Positions 37,190 to 48,928 of a DNA stretch of 64,000 nt are shown here, piece by piece. Made by a program: the position numbers and the translations under genes. Origin of the DNA: Diadema setosum (taxonomy: Eukaryota > Echinodermata > Echinoidea > Diadematoida > Diadematidae). Each line of letters opens with the position of its first letter. The first letter of the stretch is position 1. Where the stretch lies: contig NC_092695.1 in assembly GCF_964275005.1 (NCBI RefSeq), forward strand, positions 11,361,697-11,425,696, in the 5' to 3' direction. A model generated the notes under the pieces. It saw only the letters and a program-made list of their open reading frames with translations, had not been told where the DNA came from and searched no databases.

Positions 37190-38523
37190 GCAGTATCATT
37201 GCTTCATTTGGGGTCGCCAAACATATATGACTCCCATTCAAATGTCTCATACTGTAGTTCGAGTCTTGAAAGACCGGTATAGGACTGTGGCCTCTCACCA
37301 CATTCAACATAATCCCTAACAAGTTTCAAGTGAGGGTCTGCCTTTTGAGCCTGTGCCCAGTCTACTGCATTCAGGTCTGAGAGTTTTGCATACAAACCTG
37401 GGATGGACTCTGCACTGGCACACTGGGTCTCAACATATAGCTGGCTTGTATGCAGACAGTCGGCTGCTACATAATCTGTCTTGACAAAAGACGGAGTCAT
37501 TGGAGGCTTTCTCACCTGAGTCTGACGTCATTTGCAGCCTTGCCTCCAGATCACTGAACTTGCACTGCTTGTGATCCTCGAAACTCCTTGTCAAGGCTGG
37601 GAGGATGTGGTTTCCATGACAGTGCATCTGCTTCAATGTTAGCCTCCCCTGGCTTGTAATGAATGGAGAAATCAAAACGGGAAAGTGTAGCGAGCCATAT
37701 ATGCCCTGTGGCATTTGAATTTGCCGACGTCAGGACATAACTTAATTGGTTATTATCAGTCATACCCCGCGTCTCTTTTGCTGCATACAGATTATCCTTG
37801 AATTTGTCAGTAACTGCCCACTTCAGAGCAAGAAATTCCAGTGTGTGGGCTGGATAGTTCTTCTCGCTGTGAGACAGTCCCCGACTTCTGTATGCCACTG
37901 GACGGAGCTTACCTCCGCGATCTCAATACAAGACTTCACCTAGTCCATCACGGCTGGCATCGATGTGGAGTACAAAAGGCTTTGACAAGTCTGCAAAGGC
38001 TAGGACTAGGGCTGTGATCAGCAAATGCTTCAAAGTCTGAAAAGCCCTCTCGCATTCATCAGTCCGAGCCAAGGGGGTCATTTGCCTTTCGGGCATCTGG
38101 GCTTGGGACTTTCTTGAGAGTAGGATGGCCTCGCTTCTTAGGGCACCCATTTGTAAGTGCGTTCAAAGGACAGGAAATTTTGGTGTAGTCCTTTATGAAC
38201 CGCCTGTAGTAGCCAGCAAATCCTAGGAAGGACTTAACATGTCTCACTGTCTGTGGCCTGGGCCAGGTTCTTACATCGGCCACTTTGTCTTGGTCCGTCT
38301 GTATCCCTGCCTTGGAGTCTATGTGGCCAAGGTACTTGACCAACTTGCATCAAAACTTGCATTTTTCTTTGGACAAGTTGCTGCAGCCTATCTAGCACCC
38401 TAGCCAGGCGCTCCACCATTTCCTCCAGCATCTCGGAGAAATTATCAGGTCATCCATGTACATCAACACTTCTAACATGTTCAGACCTGACATACACTTC
38501 TCCATCAGCCTTTGGAAAGTTGC

Positions 38524-38826
38524 TGAAGTTACCTGCTATGAGTACAATCAAATAGGGAACGACACACTCGGAGTTGAGAGAGCTTGACTTTACTGGAAGA
38601 GCTGCGTTCAGCCAGAGCTCAAGACAGACTGCCTAAAACATTGAGACTGCCTGCTCATAATACATCAGTACATTGCTACTGCCAGTACGGTGGTCCACCA
38701 TGATGTGGGGACACCTGTCTCTTTAATCCATCGGATATACAAGTGATGTGTTGTTAAGCCCTCTGGCTGACAGAGCTCATACACCATGTCTGGTCCAAGT
38801 CTAGCCTGCTTACATAATATACTACA
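38524..38826 (-). repeat. 3' LTR of Gypsy fossil B, with adjoining polypurine tract
   Basis: Read on the minus strand, this 303-bp repeat starts TGTAGTATATTATG and ends AACTTCA, so it has TG...CA ends. It is preceded directly by the purine tract AAGGGGGAGGAA (38827-38838). The start word recurs at the other end of the element (41966-41979). Confidence 0.85.
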
Positions 38827-41800
38827 TTCCTCCCCCTTAGATTACAACTCCATCAGCAACGACAACAACAAATCTGATAACTTGCAATGACATCAAAATG
38901 GAACAAGTTTTTAGAAGCCAGCAGAAATAAGCGCACATTGGAAAACTTCAATTTTCACCAGCCATAATCTTTAAAATGAGTTCACATAGCCCAAATAACC
39001 TATTAAATAATATACCAAATTAAACTGCTGCCTATAAACATCCAGCAAAATCTCACCTCAGTAAGAAAGAAAAAACAATAAACAAACAAACAAAAAACAT
39101 AAAAAACTAACATATTAACTGATGATACATACACTTAGTCTCCTAGAACAACATTCTACATAAGCAGCCGTGAAATGGGACTATTCACTTATAGGGTGTA
39201 ATTGGCCTTTTTGTTGTTATGAGGAAGAGCATGAAAACACAGGAAATCAACAAACACTTGACTACGCTTATAGCTATAACTAACATAATGTACAATACAC
39301 TTCTACATTCTGCACTGGATATCTCCTGACGTAAAAACTAGAGTTAGAGTCCTTTGAGACACATGTTGACTTAATAACTATACTCTATCATCAATTGATG
39401 GGGATCATTGCTCACACACACAAAAGTTTATGGTAAGCACATCCCCAGAATTAAAATAGTAGTGTTATGCAAAATGTGGCCCTCTTTACATCTTACCAGG
39501 AGTTAATGCCCAAATTAGTACATGTATATGGAGGAAAGCCAAAACAAGTACATCTTACCAGGAGTTAATGCCCAAATTACTATACATGTATACGGAGGAA
39601 AGCCAAAACAAAATTTAGACATCCGCCCAAACAAACCAAATAAGGATAACAGCACATAACAATCAACTCGTGCCATGCAACTTCAGTGTGTGTGAATCAA
39701 CGAAACATACAAGAAGAAGACGCTTTCCTGGATATCTAGTCCCTCATAGCTGGTGATGTCACATGCGATATCTGCGAGTCGAAGTGTGCCATCACTCGCG
39801 GGCGATATCGTAGGATTGTAACGATTGCGAATGTGGTCTGCATGGCGTTTGACTACCCTATTGCTGTTGTCGGCGATAGCGATTTCGAATAAAACTGGCC
39901 CATTCTGTACAACAATATCTCCACATCACCACCTGGGAGATTTCGAGGTGAAGTTTTTTGCATAAACTTCGCCTCCCACAGTAAAAGTACGCGTCTTCAA
40001 GCTGCTGTCATGAGTGAGCTTTTGTTTTTCCTTTGTTTTTTCACGTATGTCTCCAGCAATCGAGTGCAGACGTCAGACGACGACCCATTAGCATCTCAGA
40101 TGGTGAGATTCCTGTCGTCGAGTGCGGAACAGTGCAATATTGCAGAAGAAATCTCGCGATATTCATTTTCAATGAACCATCTCCCATGCGCTTCATCGCC
40201 TCTTTGAGCATGCGAACGGCACGTTCCACTAGGCCGTTAGACGCGGGATGATATGGTGCCGACTTGGAGTGTGTGATTACATTTTTCTTCATGAAGACAC
40301 TGAACTCGATGCTAGCGAAAGTGGGGCATTGTTTGAGACTACTTTATCCGGCAACCCGTGCATTGCGAAGAGTAGCCGTAACTTCGCGATCGTAGACGCT
40401 GTCGTAATCAAACCAGCTGGTATCACTTCAAGCCATTTGGAATACGCATCAACCACGATAAGGAAGTATTTTCTTATGAACGGACCAGCATGATCGATGT
40501 GTAGGCGCGACCATGGACGATTTGGCCACTGCCATGGATGAAGCAGTGTAGATGCCGGCATCGGCTGATTTTCTTGGCACTTGCTACACAACTTTCATGT
40601 TGTATTTTCGATGTCGTGATCCATTAATGGCCACCAAACAAACGCTCTCGCGAAACTTTTCATCCAAGACACGCCTGGATGTCCCGTGTGGAGCGTCTCC
40701 AACACTTGCTTCCTCCCCTGGATAGGAACAATCACACGATTTCCCCATAGCACACGCTCATCTAGCATTGATAGCTCGTCACGGCGCACATGATAAGGCT
40801 TCATGTCGACATCGACTTCCTCTCGCTGTTCAGGCCAACCGTGCTCTACGTAGGTTAACACGCAAGACAAGACCGGGTCACGGTGTGTCCACTTCCAAAT
40901 GTCGGCTGTCGTGATGGGCGATGATTCAAGCGTGTCGAGGAGGAGCACTGTTTCCGACTCCTTATCAGCTTTCATCACGGGCACTATGGGTGCGGCCCAT
41001 TCCGAAAACTGGACTGGTTCAATTACCCCGTCATGCTGCAGCTTCTCCAACTCCTCCACCAGGTCCCACATCGCATACGGCACCACCCGTACTTTGCAAA
41101 AGCGAGGCGCGGCATCCTTGTTCACATGAATCATGGCTTGCAGACTTGTGAACTTGCCTAATTCCTCACGAAATATCGCATCATGACGTTGCAGGATTTC
41201 GTTGACGTCAGTTGTGGTTGCAGCGTTCATGGTATGCACACTTGCCCAATCAAGCCTGAGCTCATGCAGCCAACTTCTACCAAGGAAGATGGGACCATCT
41301 TCTTTGACCACGATGAGCAGGAGCGTTTTCACCTGGCCATTGTGAGCGACGTGCACCTCGACCACACCCACAACTTCCAATTCATGGTTGATATTAGTCT
41401 GCAGCTTCATAGTTGTTGGGCTAAGTCGTCATTTAGGCCAATATGTCAGGAACATCGTCTCCAACATGAGCGAAATAGATGCACCGGTGTCAATTTCCAT
41501 TCTGACCTCTTGGCTGTCGATATTGACGTTTACTATCAGTGGGGGCACATCTAACTTGTCATCCACTCTATACGGCCTGAGATTGCTGTACTCTGCTGGT
41601 GGTGAAGCTGAAATCTTGTCCGCTGTTTCCGTATTGGTGTCATCGTCATCAGCTTTTAACGCTTTCACCTGGCCACCACTTTTGGCCGGTATTCCGCGTC
41701 TCTTGCTTAGACACACGCTGCTAATATTAAAGGCGAGGAAGCCATTTGATGTACTTCCTCCCTTAGAGCTTGCAGTGTCTGGAGGTCCCAAACATTATTG

Positions 41801-41979
41801 GCAGTCATTTCAATACTGGTGGCAATTTCCACAGCCTTCCTGACAGTTAAGCTTTTCTCAGCAAGAAGCTGACGTTGGATGCGGTCATCCTGCACACCGC
41901 AAACCAGGCGATCCTGTAGCATAACATCCAGCGATGTCCCAAAATTGCAAAACTCTGCCAGGGAACATAATATACTACA
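38524..41979 (-). mobile_element. Ty3/Gypsy retrotransposon fossil B, nested in fossil A
   Basis: The element is flanked by the direct repeat GTTGC (plus strand, 38519-38523 and 41980-41984), a 5-bp target duplication inside the reverse transcriptase region of fossil A. Minus-strand parts are gag remnants, a DTGAS-type protease (about 41430-41790), reverse transcriptase sequence, a zinc-binding/integrase region (about 40040-40800, with HIDHAGPF and HPASNGLVERAV), and a C-terminal pol tail near 39720-40000. A polypurine tract and one LTR follow. It is broken, with several breaks, but better preserved than A and necessarily younger. Confidence 0.88.
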
Positions 41980-42289
41980 GTTGCTGGTGCTCTCTTCACC
42001 CCTTGGGGCATACGCTCGAACTGGTAAAACCCCAAAGGGCAAGTGAAGATTGTCTTTTCCTTGTCAGATTCAAGCATCAGGATTTGGTAAAATCCTGACT
42101 TTAAGTCCATAACAGAAAATCATTTACTGCCACTCAGGCAATCGATGGCCTCCTGTATCAGGGGGACTGTGTACTGGTCAGGAACAGTAGCAGCAATTAG
42201 TGTGCAGTAGTCGATACATATTCTCAAAGTACCGTTCTTTTTCTGCACCAGCACGATTGAGGAGGCATAGGGACTCTTAGAATCCTTAA

Positions 42290-42677
42290 AGGGGATGGCT
42301 AGTAACTGATCAGTGGGAATCAGTGGGAATGCTGGGGGATGATAGTTCCAATCCTTGTGGGATTCATTTAAGAATACATTATAAATCTATTGTTGTGTGA
42401 AAATTATTTCTGGTTAGCATGCCTGTACAGTGACGGGGTGATCGTTAACGGGCCGTTAACGATCGCCCCGACACTGTACAGGCATGCTAACCTGGAAAAA
42501 ATTAAACTGCACATTACTTGAATATGAGACCATTCTGAAGCAAATAATTTTCACACAACATATATATACAAATTGTATATATATATAACGTACTCTTAAA
42601 TGAATCCCACAAGGATTAGAACAATCATTCCCCAGCATTCCCACTGATTCCCACTGATCAGTAACTAGCCATCCCAT
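42290..42677. mobile_element. Palindromic TTAA-flanked MITE (Kolobok/piggyBac-like), complete copy
   Basis: TTAA lies on both sides (42286-42289, 42678-42681). Each end reads AKGGGATGGCTAGTWACTGA inward, and the two arms, nearly 190 bp each, are almost perfectly inverse around CGTTAACGGGCCGTTAACG. It is inserted in Gypsy fossil A. The right half matches 21943-22159. Confidence 0.9.
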
Positions 42678-45180
42678 TTAATGATGTTGTTCTCTAACAG
42701 CTGCTGAAGATGTTGTTGCAAGTCCCAAAGATCAGAGGGAGGCACCCTCCGAGACCTCCTATGGAATGGCGTGTCATCGTTAACACAAATCTGATGCTCG
42801 TCATAGCCTGTACTGCCTAAGTCAAATTCATGCCTGAAAAACACATCACTCTTCTGCCTGCACTGATTGAACAGCCTTTTGTTCCATTCAGGGGAAATAG
42901 GGCCCCAAATAATTGGCAAACCACTAATATCAGTTTGAGGGGAAGGGTGTTATTGCCTGTATTTGCACTTACTTACTTGGGAGTGTGTTGCCTTGGTGTA
43001 ACTGTGAGTCTGGGTAGAGAAACTGCTAGGGGTAGGGAAACACTTGTCGGGGACATAGGCATCTACTATGGGGCAGTTGCCAGGGACGATAGGCTCAGGG
43101 CTACTATTGGTCACCAGCACCCTGACCTTTCCTATCGCACCACCTGACAAAAAGTCTGATTTCCTGGAGCTATCTGTAACCCACTTGAAAGAGTGTTATG
43201 GGAAGTGGACTCTATGAAAACAGTCATTTCTTCTTTCAGTGATTCCTAATGTGGGAGGTTATTACAGATTTGGGAGTGAGGAGGTAATTGTGTAATATGT
43301 CCTTTCTTGGTCCTAGCAGTGCCCACTTTGCCATCTGGGGACACCTTCTCTTGTTTGGATATGCTGGCATAAATATCCCTGCAAGTAGCACTAATTTGTA
43401 ATGACTGGGCGAAGCGTGCTTCAGCCATCCTCTTACAAGATTCGAAGCAATGTCTGAAAAGTCTCAAATTTGTGCCAATAATGACTCTATGGCCCCTGGT
43501 TTTCCCCTTCCCGGGTACCCTTTTTCATTTCCCTGGTTGCCAAGGATGTAATTGATGAGTCTTTTGCTCAATACGCCATGGGGGCAGAATTTTGACAGTT
43601 TCTACTCGTGTGGCCCTCCTCTCCACACTTGAAACAAACAACACCAGTCACACTCTGTTGGGATTACTGGGCTTTTGGGGAATTTTCGGCAGGCTGGGGT
43701 GCTGGTGGATGTACTGGCTGGGGAAGGGCATGGGGTTGGGAAGCTGTGTGGGGTGGCACAGTAGAGGGTTCTACCTTATGGTGGGCAGCCTGTTTTGGTT
43801 TTGTATTGACAGGTCTTGAGGCAGACAGTGACTTCTTCACCCTCTCCTCCTCTTTCTGCTTCCTCGCTGAAGACAAGAGTTTCAGGAAGGATGGTGGTTT
43901 CTCCAGGCGCTCTCTGAGCTGTATGTAGATTTACCCAGAGCATTTCATGGTGAAGAATGCCCATGATGAACAGCTGAAGTCTCACCTTGTTGACATCTTG
44001 TGGCTTGACAACTCCTCGCCTAACCACATGACACATAACTTCCTGTAGGTGAGAGACATACTCAGAAGGGGACTCGCCTCCTGCGTGGACTGTCTGATGA
44101 AATCTGACAAACAGCTCATCATCTCTGTCGGTGTCACCAAAAGCCAGATCCAGAGCCCAGAAGCATTCTGCAGAGCAGGGGTTCTCACGCGTAAGGTCGG
44201 TAATGCTACTCAATGCAGGTTGATGCAATGATTCACAAATGCGCTTTGCGCCGTTCAGCATCATCCAGAGTTTGCAACTTTTCCATCTGGCTCTCAACGT
44301 GCTCTATCCAGATGGGGTAGCTATCCTCGTCACGCACTGCCATTTTTGCACGGGAGAAGCATTGAAGTTTCCGATACCCTGTGGTCAGCCCACACCGTGC
44401 TAGTGAAGCTGCTAAAACTGGAATGTCTCGATCAGGGAAGGAAAGGGATGGTTCACTACTACCAGGGGAAGGGGGTAGAAGGTTATTACTTGTAGGGATG
44501 TCTTGAGACTGGACGTACTGTCCTCTATGTCCTGCTTTTCTCCATTCCCTAACTAAACCTCTCTCCCTCAGGTCCTTGACACCGACCCCATGTCCTTGGA
44601 CTGGCTCTAAACCATCCAACTGCACTGCTCATTGTCTCCCCATCTACTGGGATGACAATCTGTGCTTGCAATCCTAACATAGCAACTGCATCTTCAAATT
44701 CACACAGGAGTGATGTTTCCCATGTATCGGGATCATCCTGTCTTAACACTTCAAGTAATGTGGGATATAGCTCTGACAATGCCAGTGCAAACACCTCTGT
44801 TCGCAGTTTTTGGACCTGTTGCAAGTAGGAGGGCATTCTCTGCTCTAATCTCCTTGAGTTTTTTTTTTTTTACACCAACAGAGTCTAAAACCAGCAAGGG
44901 CATTTCGCAGGACTTGACCAGTCTCAATACCCATAAGCTAATGATTGGCCATTGGCTACTGGGACTAAAGACTGAAGGGGGAATCCTAAGACAAATTGTG
45001 AGTGGGGGGGGGGGGGGATGGGGGTTACTAGAACACTGATCAAGGGGTTGCTGTAAAACAGATGGGGTACGAATGTCAGAGGAGGGATGAATGGAGGGGA
45101 TGTCAATAACAGTGACCATGGGTCTCCAAGGAAGCAGGAATCTACAAGTAGTCTGACAACATTCTGGAGAAAGCTTAGTA

Positions 45181-46157
45181 CAGTTAAACTCGCATAAGTC
45201 GATCTTCTCGGGACTGAGCAAAACACATCGACTTAGGCGATTTTCGACTTGTGCGTAAGTCGAAAAAAATCGACTTACAGTTACACAACACGTACATAAT
45301 GTATGATGTACATGTATGTTGTCTACTCTGAAGCCGAGAGTTGGAGCGGTGTGCCGCAGCACGGGTCGCCCGGCAGGGCCCCGGCTAACTTTTTATGGAC
45401 AGTGCATTAGTATTGGCACAGGTCCGATTACTTTACACCCTTGTTAAACCTTGGGGAAGTGAATATGAACGACATTTGAGTAGTGATTGATTCCAGTTTA
45501 CCATACCGTGGCTTGAAATGCGTGTAGAGGTGCAATTCTGATTTACCCGTGCCCGTAACTTTCCTCCTACTTTCCGCTTTGAAAACTCAGCAGCTTCATC
45601 CATACCACTCCACTGCACAGCGCTGCAAATGCCAAGCTACACTGCAAAGCTCAATACCATACTGTACATGTAAATGAACGCATGTGTACTGTACGAACGC
45701 CTTACTGCGAGTGGAGCAATACACAGCCCAGTCGCTGTACGTACGTACGTAGCGCGACAGCTGACAGGGCTGTACCAGCGGACCTCCAAACACGAAGAGA
45801 GTTCAACGATCGCATGCGGTGTGATCGCTTTGAATTTTGATACTTTAGATTTTTTTTTTTGTCACCTCAAACTCATCTGACAAACAAAATAATAATGAGT
45901 AATAAATAATGAATAATAAATGACAGTGATTTATTAAACGATAAAATCTTATTCGACTTAGGCACAGTGAATTCAATGGTTTTTCCGTGAAAGTGTTCTT
46001 GGAATTTCATCGACTTAGGTGAGTATTCGACTTACAAAATTCGACTTGTGAGTGAATTAATACACGTAAGTCAATGGGGAAAAATCGGGACTTTTTAAAA
46101 TCATCGACTTATGCGATTATTCGACATATGCGACGTCGACTTAGGCGAGTTTAACTG
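45181..46157. mobile_element. Tigger/pogo-like non-autonomous element, AAGTCGA family, 977 bp
   Basis: The left end CAGTTAAACTCGCATAAGTC and the right end GACTTAGGCGAGTTTAACTG are inverse, with TA on both sides. Subterminal GACTTA/TAAGTC words repeat in both arms. No transposase frame is present, only a short GTAC tandem near 45735. A 166-bp relative lies at 48470-48635. Confidence 0.88.
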
Positions 46158-46334
46158 TATGTATCTCTCTAGGTGGCCTCTTTTAAGAGTTTCCACTTGG
46201 TTTGATGTGGTACGTAGAATGTTTAATCTGAGGCCATTTTTAGGCCACTGAAGAGGGCCCTGGGGCCCACATGCAGCAGAAGCGACACAGTAGACGTCCA
46301 TATCTGCATATGGGAGGTTTCCCTCTGTAAACCC

Positions 46335-46398
46335 CACTACTCAGATATTGGTACCTCGTTTGTCTAATCAAACCCTCTGGCTTGCCAGGCTATTGTGA
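46335..46398 (-). repeat. Right arm of the long-range inverted repeat
   Basis: On the minus strand it reads TCACAATAGCCTGGCAAGCC, then TTTGATTAGACAAACGAGG and TACCAATATCTGAGTAGTG. This matches the left arm (34078-34334 without its MITE) at most positions, with small gaps in the outer part. Similarity stops on the inner side after GTAGTG. Confidence 0.7.
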
Positions 46399-47410
46399 TC
46401 AACCAACATTTGTGCAACAAAATATGTTGTTGTTTATTCTTCTTCTTCTTCTTTTTTTAATGTAGAAGTATGTGTACCAGTCTGCACTCTCCTTCAAATC
46501 ATTGTTCGTTTAATTCTCAGTGACATCAGTTACACAGTTTACGTTATTTGCTCATAGCAGTTCGGGGATAGATCAAATTATCATGCTTATTGAAAATGTA
46601 GATACAATGTAAATATATTTTCACTTTGTGCAAACTTCAATATTGTATAATTGTGTGGTGTGTGTCATTACTGTATAAAATGTGTATACATTCACAGCTA
46701 GTAAATGTGGAAGAGTGCACCTAAAGAGTGAGAAAGAAATGCAAATGAAGAGAGCCAATGCCCTTTTGATTGCATGCAATCACTTTCATCCAACAACACC
46801 CTGAAACATAATAACATACATCTTCAATACACATGTATACATGACACAATCATAAGATCTGTTCATTTGACCGATTACTTATCCATTCACCATTCAGAAT
46901 ATAAACATTCTTATATCCATTCATTTGTTTTCATTGCTGCCATTGTATACAGTACATTCATTCAATCATTCATCCACCCATCCATCCTTCCATCCATACT
47001 GTCTTGTCACCATTCACAAGCTCTTTCCTTCATTCATTAGTCACCTCATAACTTTCTTTCATACTTTCATTCATTCATCCATCCATCCATGCTATTCACC
47101 TGTACATTCATTCATCCTGCCTTCACCGAGACATATGCTATGTAATCTATGAACATAGTCTTTTATTCATTAAACTGTCAAGCCATTCTATCCATCCCCC
47201 AATACATCAGTACATTTTTATCATACATTTATCCTCTGTTAAACCACGAGTGACTAAATACATGTGTATGATGTACAGAACCTCTCACTATCTTACTTTC
47301 AGTACACACGTCACCAATGGTGCTGGGTAGCATATGTATTCAGCAAAGCATGTTCAAACACCATAATGCTTAATGTCATGAAACCATGTATAAAATCAAT
47401 GCCACTTTAA
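46399..47410. other. Gene-free stretch with CATTCATCCATC-rich tract
   Basis: The only structure seen is a degenerate (CATT/CATC)n tract at about 46920-47110. No credible exon. Confidence 0.5.
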
Positions 47411-47790
47411 AGGGGAATGACACCCTAATATACATGTACGTACACTAGATCAAGTGAATACAGTTATATTAGTAGATCAGATAAGTGAAATTTAAGAAAA
47501 ATCCAATAATCCGTTCAAAAATTGAGTTTTTAAAGTTTCAGTGCCGCCATTGCAGGATGAGAAAACTAGAAAAGTTCACGTCTTGCAAGGACAACGACAT
47601 AAAAAAAAAATTGAGAAATTTTATGCAATTATCTTTATATTTCCTTTATGTCGTCCTGCACTGAAATTATGAACTGCTGTAGTCTTCTCATCCAGTGAAG
47701 GCAGCACCCAAAATTTGAAAATTCATTAACATTTACACGGATTGTCCAATTTTCCTCAGACTTCACTGCTGTGTTTTACATTATTGCTGC
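47411..47790. mobile_element. TTAA-associated fold-back MITE (Kolobok-like)
   Basis: It starts AGGGGAATGACACCC after TTAA. Two inner arms are diverged inverse copies (GATGAGAAAACTA...ACGACATAAA and TTTATGTCGTCC...TCTTCTCATCC) around 47600-47640. The right end is not clear; a (TC)n tract begins at 47797. Confidence 0.5.
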
Positions 47791-47791
47791 A

Positions 47792-47796
<5 letters not shown>

Positions 47797-47844
<48 letters not shown>
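47797..47844. repeat. (TC)n microsatellite
   Basis: About 24 units, uninterrupted. Confidence 0.95.
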
Positions 47845-47852
<8 letters not shown>

Positions 47853-48030
47853 GTATGTTATGTACATATATATGTAAATACTTTGGTTGCATTCCCTCTA
47901 AGTCTGAACAGCTGCCTGCAGCTATTCTCCAACTGCCAAATTCTTTTGCATTCTACTTCACTGCTCCTTTGAATATGAAAATATGAAAACAAAAGGATAA
48001 CGATAGTGGCAATTTAGGCAAATTTGTATT

Positions 48031-48920
48031 CTACTTTTTTTTTCCAACTGGCCAGAGGCATTGTTTGTGTTTCTTGCTGATGTAATTTAGCAACTCACCG
48101 ATTAAGGAGGGAGGAAAAATATTCATCTTGAGAATAATTTGATACTGTCCCTCATACTTGGCATAACTTGGTTCATATTGAATTACAACAGCTACCTTGC
48201 AAGACTTTATCAAAATCGCTCACAGTAGGACTTTTGTTTTGATAACTACAGTATTGGCAAACGGAGAAACCGAGGGAATTTTGTTTTCCTGTAAACTCTG
48301 AATGATAATCTTGTGGTGGTGAACCAGCTCTCAGTGCCATAGTTTCCTTCAATTTTTGATCATTTAGGATAAATTTGATACTGCTAATTGTCGGAATGTA
48401 ATGTAGTGGCAACTGATGCTACATATCCATCATGTAACAGCATTCGTATTCTAATTTTTCATGAACATACAGTCAACCTTGTGTAAGTCGACCTCAAGTA
48501 AGTCAAATAATCGCCGAAGTTGAAGGTCTTTAAGAAAATCCTCTTTATATTTTATCGATTTTAATCCCTCATAAGTCAAAGCTATTTCTTCAGTCCGAAT
48601 AGATCAGTCCAAATAGACTTAGGCAAAGCTGACTGTATACACATACCTGGTACATCCAGTGACAGCTTCATATAGGTTCATAAGGTTCAGGATATTAAAT
48701 TCGACTTAGCCAAGGTTGACTGTATACACATACCTGGTACATCCAGTGACAGCTTCATTTAGGTTCAAAAGATGGAATAGGATATTTCTCGTCTGATGTT
48801 GCTTAAAACTGATGAGAAGTGGGCAATCAGACCATCCCGTGCAGGGTTCAGTATAGTCAGGAAGGTCAAAGGTTGGATCAAATTGTGAATTTGTGTCATG
48901 TACAAAGACACTTCTGATGC
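48031..48920 (-). CDS. Possible coding exons of an unidentified protein
   Basis: A minus-strand stretch ending at a CCAG|GTATGTG donor (exon end 48734) encodes residues including DPTFDLPDYTEPC, then GWSDCPLLISFKQHQTRN and ILFHLLNLNEAVTG. A likely acceptor is TTTGCATCAG near 48918. Further on, 48385-48196 encodes SIKFILNDQKLKET...VCQYCSYQNKSPTVSDFDKV. Directly after it, in the next frame, comes AVVIQYEPSYAKYEGQYQ...FPPSLIGELLNYIS. The composition looks protein-like rather than random, but I recognise no family. The frame change near 48195 would be explained by one extra G, so this is either a frameshifted gene, a sequence error or a chance frame. Its first exons were not found. Confidence 0.35.
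48470..48635. mobile_element. Tigger/pogo-like MITE, AAGTCGA family, short copy
   Basis: The ends CAGTCAACCTTGTGTAAGTC and GACTTAGGCAAAGCTGACTG are inverse and flanked by TA. It is related to the 977-bp element at 45181-46157. Confidence 0.8.
48631..48767. repeat. 86-bp tandem duplication of a MITE end plus exon edge
   Basis: GACTGTATACACATACCTGG and the next 30 bp occur at 48631-48680 and again at 48717-48767 with one or two changes. The duplicated part includes the right end of the MITE and what looks like the splice-donor edge of the unidentified exon. Confidence 0.75.
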
Positions 48921-48928
48921 AAATCATT

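Larger units (their letters stand above)
37190..45180 (-). mobile_element. Ty3/Gypsy retrotransposon fossil A (outer)
   Basis: On the minus strand, a gag-like region (about 43780-44860) and a zinc-knuckle nucleocapsid motif (CFKCGEEGHTSRNC near 43600) come first. Protease/reverse transcriptase sequence follows (42940-41985, then 38523-38060, with MDLKSGFYQI and YMDD), and then RNase H (about 37550-37900). It is broken in many places, roughly ten or more. Fossil B and a TTAA-flanked MITE are inserted in it. I do not recognise its LTRs; the part from 45180 to 46335 may also belong to it. It appears old. Confidence 0.85.

Noticed and set aside
44751-45362. 203-codon minus-strand frame
   Set aside because: It runs from a MITE into Gypsy fossil A and is not a host gene.
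34078-46398. Polinton/Maverick interpretation of the inverted-repeat island
   Set aside because: No protein-primed DNA polymerase, packaging ATPase, protease or capsid-like sequence was seen; the integrase present belongs to a Gypsy fossil.
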